DNA of 64,000 nt from Arthrobacter sp. AFG20 (lineage in GTDB: Bacteria > Actinomycetota > Actinomycetes > Actinomycetales > Micrococcaceae). The notes beneath the pieces are model-generated. The model was not told the origin of the DNA, made no database searches, and was given only the letters and a program-made list of their open reading frames with translations. Of the stretch, positions 61,337-64,000 are shown piece by piece. Within the stretch, counting starts at the first letter, position 1, and every line of letters begins with the position of its first letter. Made by a program: the position numbers and the translations under genes. The stretch is from NCBI RefSeq assembly GCF_002892795.1, contig NZ_PJMC01000002.1, positions 62,001-126,000 on the forward strand, read 5' to 3'.

Positions 61337-62197
61337 TCAGGGGTGGCGCACGCCCACCCCGGCGAGAATGTCGCGGTAGCCCTCACGGAAAGTTGGGTAC
61401 TTGAACGAGAACCCTGTTTCCCGAAGCAGCGCATTGCTGCACCGCTTGTTGCCACCGCGTGCGTCACCCGCGTCACCCGTCGGCGGAACGTCCAACCTCA
61501 GCTCAGCCGCCAGAAAACGCAGGACGTCGCCCAAGTCGGCCGGGTCGTTGTCCACGCCGAGATAGACCGGCGACGGCACAGCACTCATGGTGCACAACTG
61601 CACGATGGCACCGGCCGCGTCGTCCCGGTGGATGCGGTTAGTGAAGCGCGGCTGGTCCGGGATGATGGCCGAGCCTGTTCGGACCTGGTCGATGAGCCTG
61701 GTGCGGCCCGGACCATAGATGCCGCCCAGCCTGAGCACGACAGCTGAGGTTCCGGTTCCATCGAGCCGTTTCAGCAGGAGCTGCTCTGCCTCACGCATGA
61801 TGCGGCCGGAGAATCCCCCAGGGTTCGGCGTCGTGTTTTCATCGATCCAGGCGCCTCCAGCGTCGCCATGCACGGCCGTGGACGAGACGAAAAGGACGCG
61901 TTCGGGCGTCACACGGTCGCGCTTAAGAGCGTCGAGCACATGCGCCACGCCGTCCACGTACGCACTTCCGTATGCCTCTTCCGTAGGCGCGTTCGCTGCC
62001 ACCGCAATGACGACGGCGGCGGTGTCCGCCGGGACAGGCGGCAGTTCGGCGGTGCTTAGGTTGGCAGCGGCGCCCTCGATCTCAGCCGGCAGCTTGTCCG
62101 GTGAACGGCGCCAGCCCACCACCCGGTGGCCAGCCGAGGCGAACCGCAGGCCCGCCTCGGTGCCGAGGTCGCCGCAGCCGGCGAGGAGGATAGTCAT
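61337..62197 (-). CDS. NAD(P)-dependent epimerase/dehydratase-type protein (YeeZ-like SDR)
   Basis: A 286-residue extended short-chain dehydrogenase-like protein. The dinucleotide motif ILLAGCGDLGTEAGLRFASA is intact. FVSSTAVHGDAGGAWIDENT, VLRLGGIYGPGRTRLIDQV and TNRIHRDDAAGAIVQLC follow, as in YeeZ-like proteins. The usual YxxxK catalytic pair is not obvious, as in many atypical SDRs, so it may bind rather than turn over a nucleotide-sugar. It precedes nothing on its strand except the transposase debris and follows the DNA-glycosylase-like gene by 10 bases, so the two may be cotranscribed. Confidence 0.82.
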   Translation of the reverse strand: MTILLAGCGDLGTEAGLRFASAGHRVVGWRRSPDKLPAEIEGAAANLSTAELPPVPADTAAVVIAVAANAPTEEAYGSAYVDGVAHVLDALKRDRVTPERVLFVSSTAVHGDAGGAWIDENTTPNPGGFSGRIMREAEQLLLKRLDGTGTSAVVLRLGGIYGPGRTRLIDQVRTGSAIIPDQPRFTNRIHRDDAAGAIVQLCTMSAVPSPVYLGVDNDPADLGDVLRFLAAELRLDVPPTGDAGDARGGNKRCSNALLRETGFSFKYPTFREGYRDILAGVGVRHP

Positions 62198-62207
62198 AGC
62201 CGGACGC

Positions 62208-63179
62208 TCAGAGGGCCGGAACGGGGAAGAAGACGCGCGGGTCCTGCAGCAGCGCCGGGTAGTCGAACTCCGAGCGGTCGATGATGTCGGTGACCTGGAA
62301 ATTGCGGCCGAAGCGCCCGTCGTCGAGCGTGATCGGCCGGCCTACGACCATTCCGACGGCGAACCTGCTGCCGCCGTCGAACGGGACGGCCACCGGCGAT
62401 TTTCCGGGAAGCGTCGAGAAGGCTGCCTCCTGGCGCTGCCGCTTACGGGACGGCTTCTTGACCAGCGGCTTGGCCGGAGCCTTCTTGGCCACCTTGGCTG
62501 GCCGGCGCGAAGTCTCATCCGCATAGACGAACTGGTAGTCGTCGTCGGACTCCCCGGTAGCGCCCGAACCAGCGCCGGAAGCATCGGAACCATCACCGGA
62601 GGCCGAAGCGGCGCCAGCAGCGGAAGCCGCCCGTCCGACGGCAGGTAGCCCAACCTTGGTTAGCCGCTCAGGGTCGCCGTGGCCGACGTGCTCGCGAAGG
62701 ATCCAGAGAACGTCGCCCTCGGGATCTTCCGGCAGGAACTCGTGCCTGGGTTCCGGCCAGACGTACTCCAGGCCGTGCTCGGTGCCGGGGAAGACCTCTT
62801 CGTAGAACCGCGGATCCTTGCGGATCAGGTTGGAACGGTGGCTCATGTGCAACTCAGGGTCGCCGAGCCACGGCGGAAGCAGAATCTTGGCGGCGTAGTC
62901 CGGGTGCGCAGCCTGCGGGGCGAATTCGCGGATGTTGTCCCGGGTGTTGTCGGCGAAACCGCGCTTGGTCCACTCGTCCACCATGGCCAGGCCATACATA
63001 GTGAGCGCGGGAACGTGCCCCATCCACATCCGAATGGCGGGGTGTGACTGCCATCCGTATTCCGGGATGACCAGCGCGCGGAGTGTCTGCAGCGCTTCTA
63101 CGCGCTGTTTGCCCAGCCGGGGGGTGTCCAGCGCGGCCGCGCTTTGCCGGAAATCGGGATAGGGAAGGAAGGTTTGCAT
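62208..63179 (-). CDS. MSMEG_6728-like protein, pyrimidine-dimer glycosylase family
   Basis: A 323-residue protein. The N-terminal ~140 residues have MQTFLPYPDFRQSAAALDTP, RLGKQRVEALQTLRAL, HPAIRMWMGH and LHMSHRSNLIRKDP, the pattern of the pyrimidine-dimer DNA glycosylase-like family found across actinobacteria. The rest is an acidic Gly/Ser/Ala-rich stretch, a basic stretch (KKAPAKPLVKKPSRKRQRQ) and a final conserved-looking module. ATG 63179 has GAAGGG directly upstream; a longer frame adds 18 residues. A DNA-repair role is plausible from the N-terminal domain and the basic linker but untested as far as I know. Confidence 0.8.
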   Translation of the reverse strand: MQTFLPYPDFRQSAAALDTPRLGKQRVEALQTLRALVIPEYGWQSHPAIRMWMGHVPALTMYGLAMVDEWTKRGFADNTRDNIREFAPQAAHPDYAAKILLPPWLGDPELHMSHRSNLIRKDPRFYEEVFPGTEHGLEYVWPEPRHEFLPEDPEGDVLWILREHVGHGDPERLTKVGLPAVGRAASAAGAASASGDGSDASGAGSGATGESDDDYQFVYADETSRRPAKVAKKAPAKPLVKKPSRKRQRQEAAFSTLPGKSPVAVPFDGGSRFAVGMVVGRPITLDDGRFGRNFQVTDIIDRSEFDYPALLQDPRVFFPVPAL

Positions 63180-63345
63180 CCCTTCAGTCTGCCGTCCTTG
63201 GGGCCCTGTGCCAATTGAAGTGCCGGACGGCACATCAAGCCGTCAAAATGGACAGACAGGTGTTCACATTGTGGACCCATGCATACGGAAGGTTGATTTA
63301 TCCACTAAGATATCCGAAACCTCACCAGCGTCTGGAAGCCAACTC

Positions 63346-63972
63346 ATGACTCTTACCTCCCCCGCGCCCCTGTCCTCCGCCCCCGCGGAAGCGAATTCAC
63401 ATGCGTCACAGGAGCCTCAGCTGTTCGTTCCGAAGTATGGCCAAATGCTGGGCGCCGACGCGAACGGGATCCTCGTTCTTGACGAGTTTACGCTGGACCC
63501 GGCTGCTGCGCGCAAGGACCAGCACCGTTTCCGCGCGGCGCTTGCTTCCGTTGCATTGACCCTGCGCCGGCTCGTCGCCCTGCGCGTTTTCATCGCGGTG
63601 GTGGCCGTCGCCAACCTGCCGCTCTTCCTGATGTCGACGGGTTGGTGGATCTACGCCGTCTCGCTGGCTCTGGTAATCGGTGTTCATGCCGCCGTGAACT
63701 GGCTGAACAAGCACGAGCCGCGCCTCAAGCAGCGCCATGAGCTCGAGCTGCACCTGCACCGCGAACGCAGCGACAACTACCGCAAGGTGCGCGACGCCGT
63801 GAAATTCGTCGTCGACAGCCCTGCCCGCGTCAACGAGCATCTCTACCTTGAGCTGCTGCACGCCAAGCGGGTTGCCCTGCACCTCGCGTCGGGTACTGTC
63901 GCCCTCCTCGACACCAGCGACGATGCCGCCTGGAAGGTGCGCATCGTCCGGGAACTCCCCGCCGCGGCCTAA
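63346..63972 (+). CDS. Two-helix membrane protein, unknown function
   Basis: A 208-residue protein. Residues ~20-80 are a soluble N-terminus (LFVPKYGQMLGADANGILVL, then DEFTLDPAAARKDQHRF), two helices follow (LRVFIAVVAVANLPLFLMS and WWIYAVSLALVIGVHAAVNW), then a basic, coiled-coil-prone helix rich in Arg, His and Leu (RLKQRHELELHLHRERSDNY) and a C-terminal domain. No family is recognised. ATG 63346 is preferred since an upstream ATG would overlap the divergent gene's control region. It stands alone at the window's end. Confidence 0.7.
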   Translation: MTLTSPAPLSSAPAEANSHASQEPQLFVPKYGQMLGADANGILVLDEFTLDPAAARKDQHRFRAALASVALTLRRLVALRVFIAVVAVANLPLFLMSTGWWIYAVSLALVIGVHAAVNWLNKHEPRLKQRHELELHLHRERSDNYRKVRDAVKFVVDSPARVNEHLYLELLHAKRVALHLASGTVALLDTSDDAAWKVRIVRELPAAA

Positions 63973-64000
63973 GGCGGCGCGCGGACGGCGTCCAGCCGTC

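Overview
The window looks like a chromosomal segment of a high-GC actinobacterium of the Arthrobacter/Pseudarthrobacter type (Micrococcaceae). Pointers are the overall GC content, a mycothiol-type formaldehyde dehydrogenase, a DUF3073 protein, a ClpB gene with a HAIR (HspR) operator, a MSMEG_6728-like protein and frequent GTG/TTG starts. No rRNA, tRNA or CRISPR was seen.

Bases 1-19,110 are an accessory catabolic region. After the tail of a ROK protein and an AraC-type regulator comes a large acid/alcohol degradation island. It holds an MDR oxidoreductase, thioesterase, acyl-CoA dehydrogenase, acyl-CoA synthetase, aldehyde dehydrogenase, racemase-like CoA-transferase and MFS importer (all minus). 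It continues with a zinc alcohol dehydrogenase (plus), an IclR regulator (minus), and a GH88-like hydrolase, second CoA-transferase and ornithine-cyclodeaminase-like protein (plus). Four copies of one palindrome in the two divergent promoter regions suggest that the IclR protein controls the island. A decayed serine recombinase marks its right edge.

Bases 19,110-29,450 (minus) are a choline-to-betaine and C1 unit: choline dehydrogenase, betaine-aldehyde dehydrogenase, permease, S-(hydroxymethyl)mycothiol dehydrogenase, an MBL hydrolase and a formate-dehydrogenase-like molybdoenzyme. A TetR regulator and a matching operator pair lie upstream. Next come a two-component system, a urate-degradation operon (uraD-uraH-FAA hydrolase), purF-purM and several housekeeping genes up to clpB and a secreted protease (to about 43.6 kb).

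Bases 43,800-60,700 hold surface-polysaccharide genes in two convergent, partly paralogous clusters. Each has an HPr-kinase-like P-loop protein, a family 2 glycosyltransferase and a flippase; the last two are fused into one protein in the plus-strand cluster and separate, overlapping genes in the minus-strand cluster. Both clusters begin with nearly the same leader of about 200 bp, reaching into the first codons of otherwise unrelated first genes. This is the most unusual feature of the window. An IS256-type transposase scrap sits just beyond one leader. The window ends with an SDR-type protein, a pyrimidine-dimer-glycosylase-like protein and a small membrane protein.
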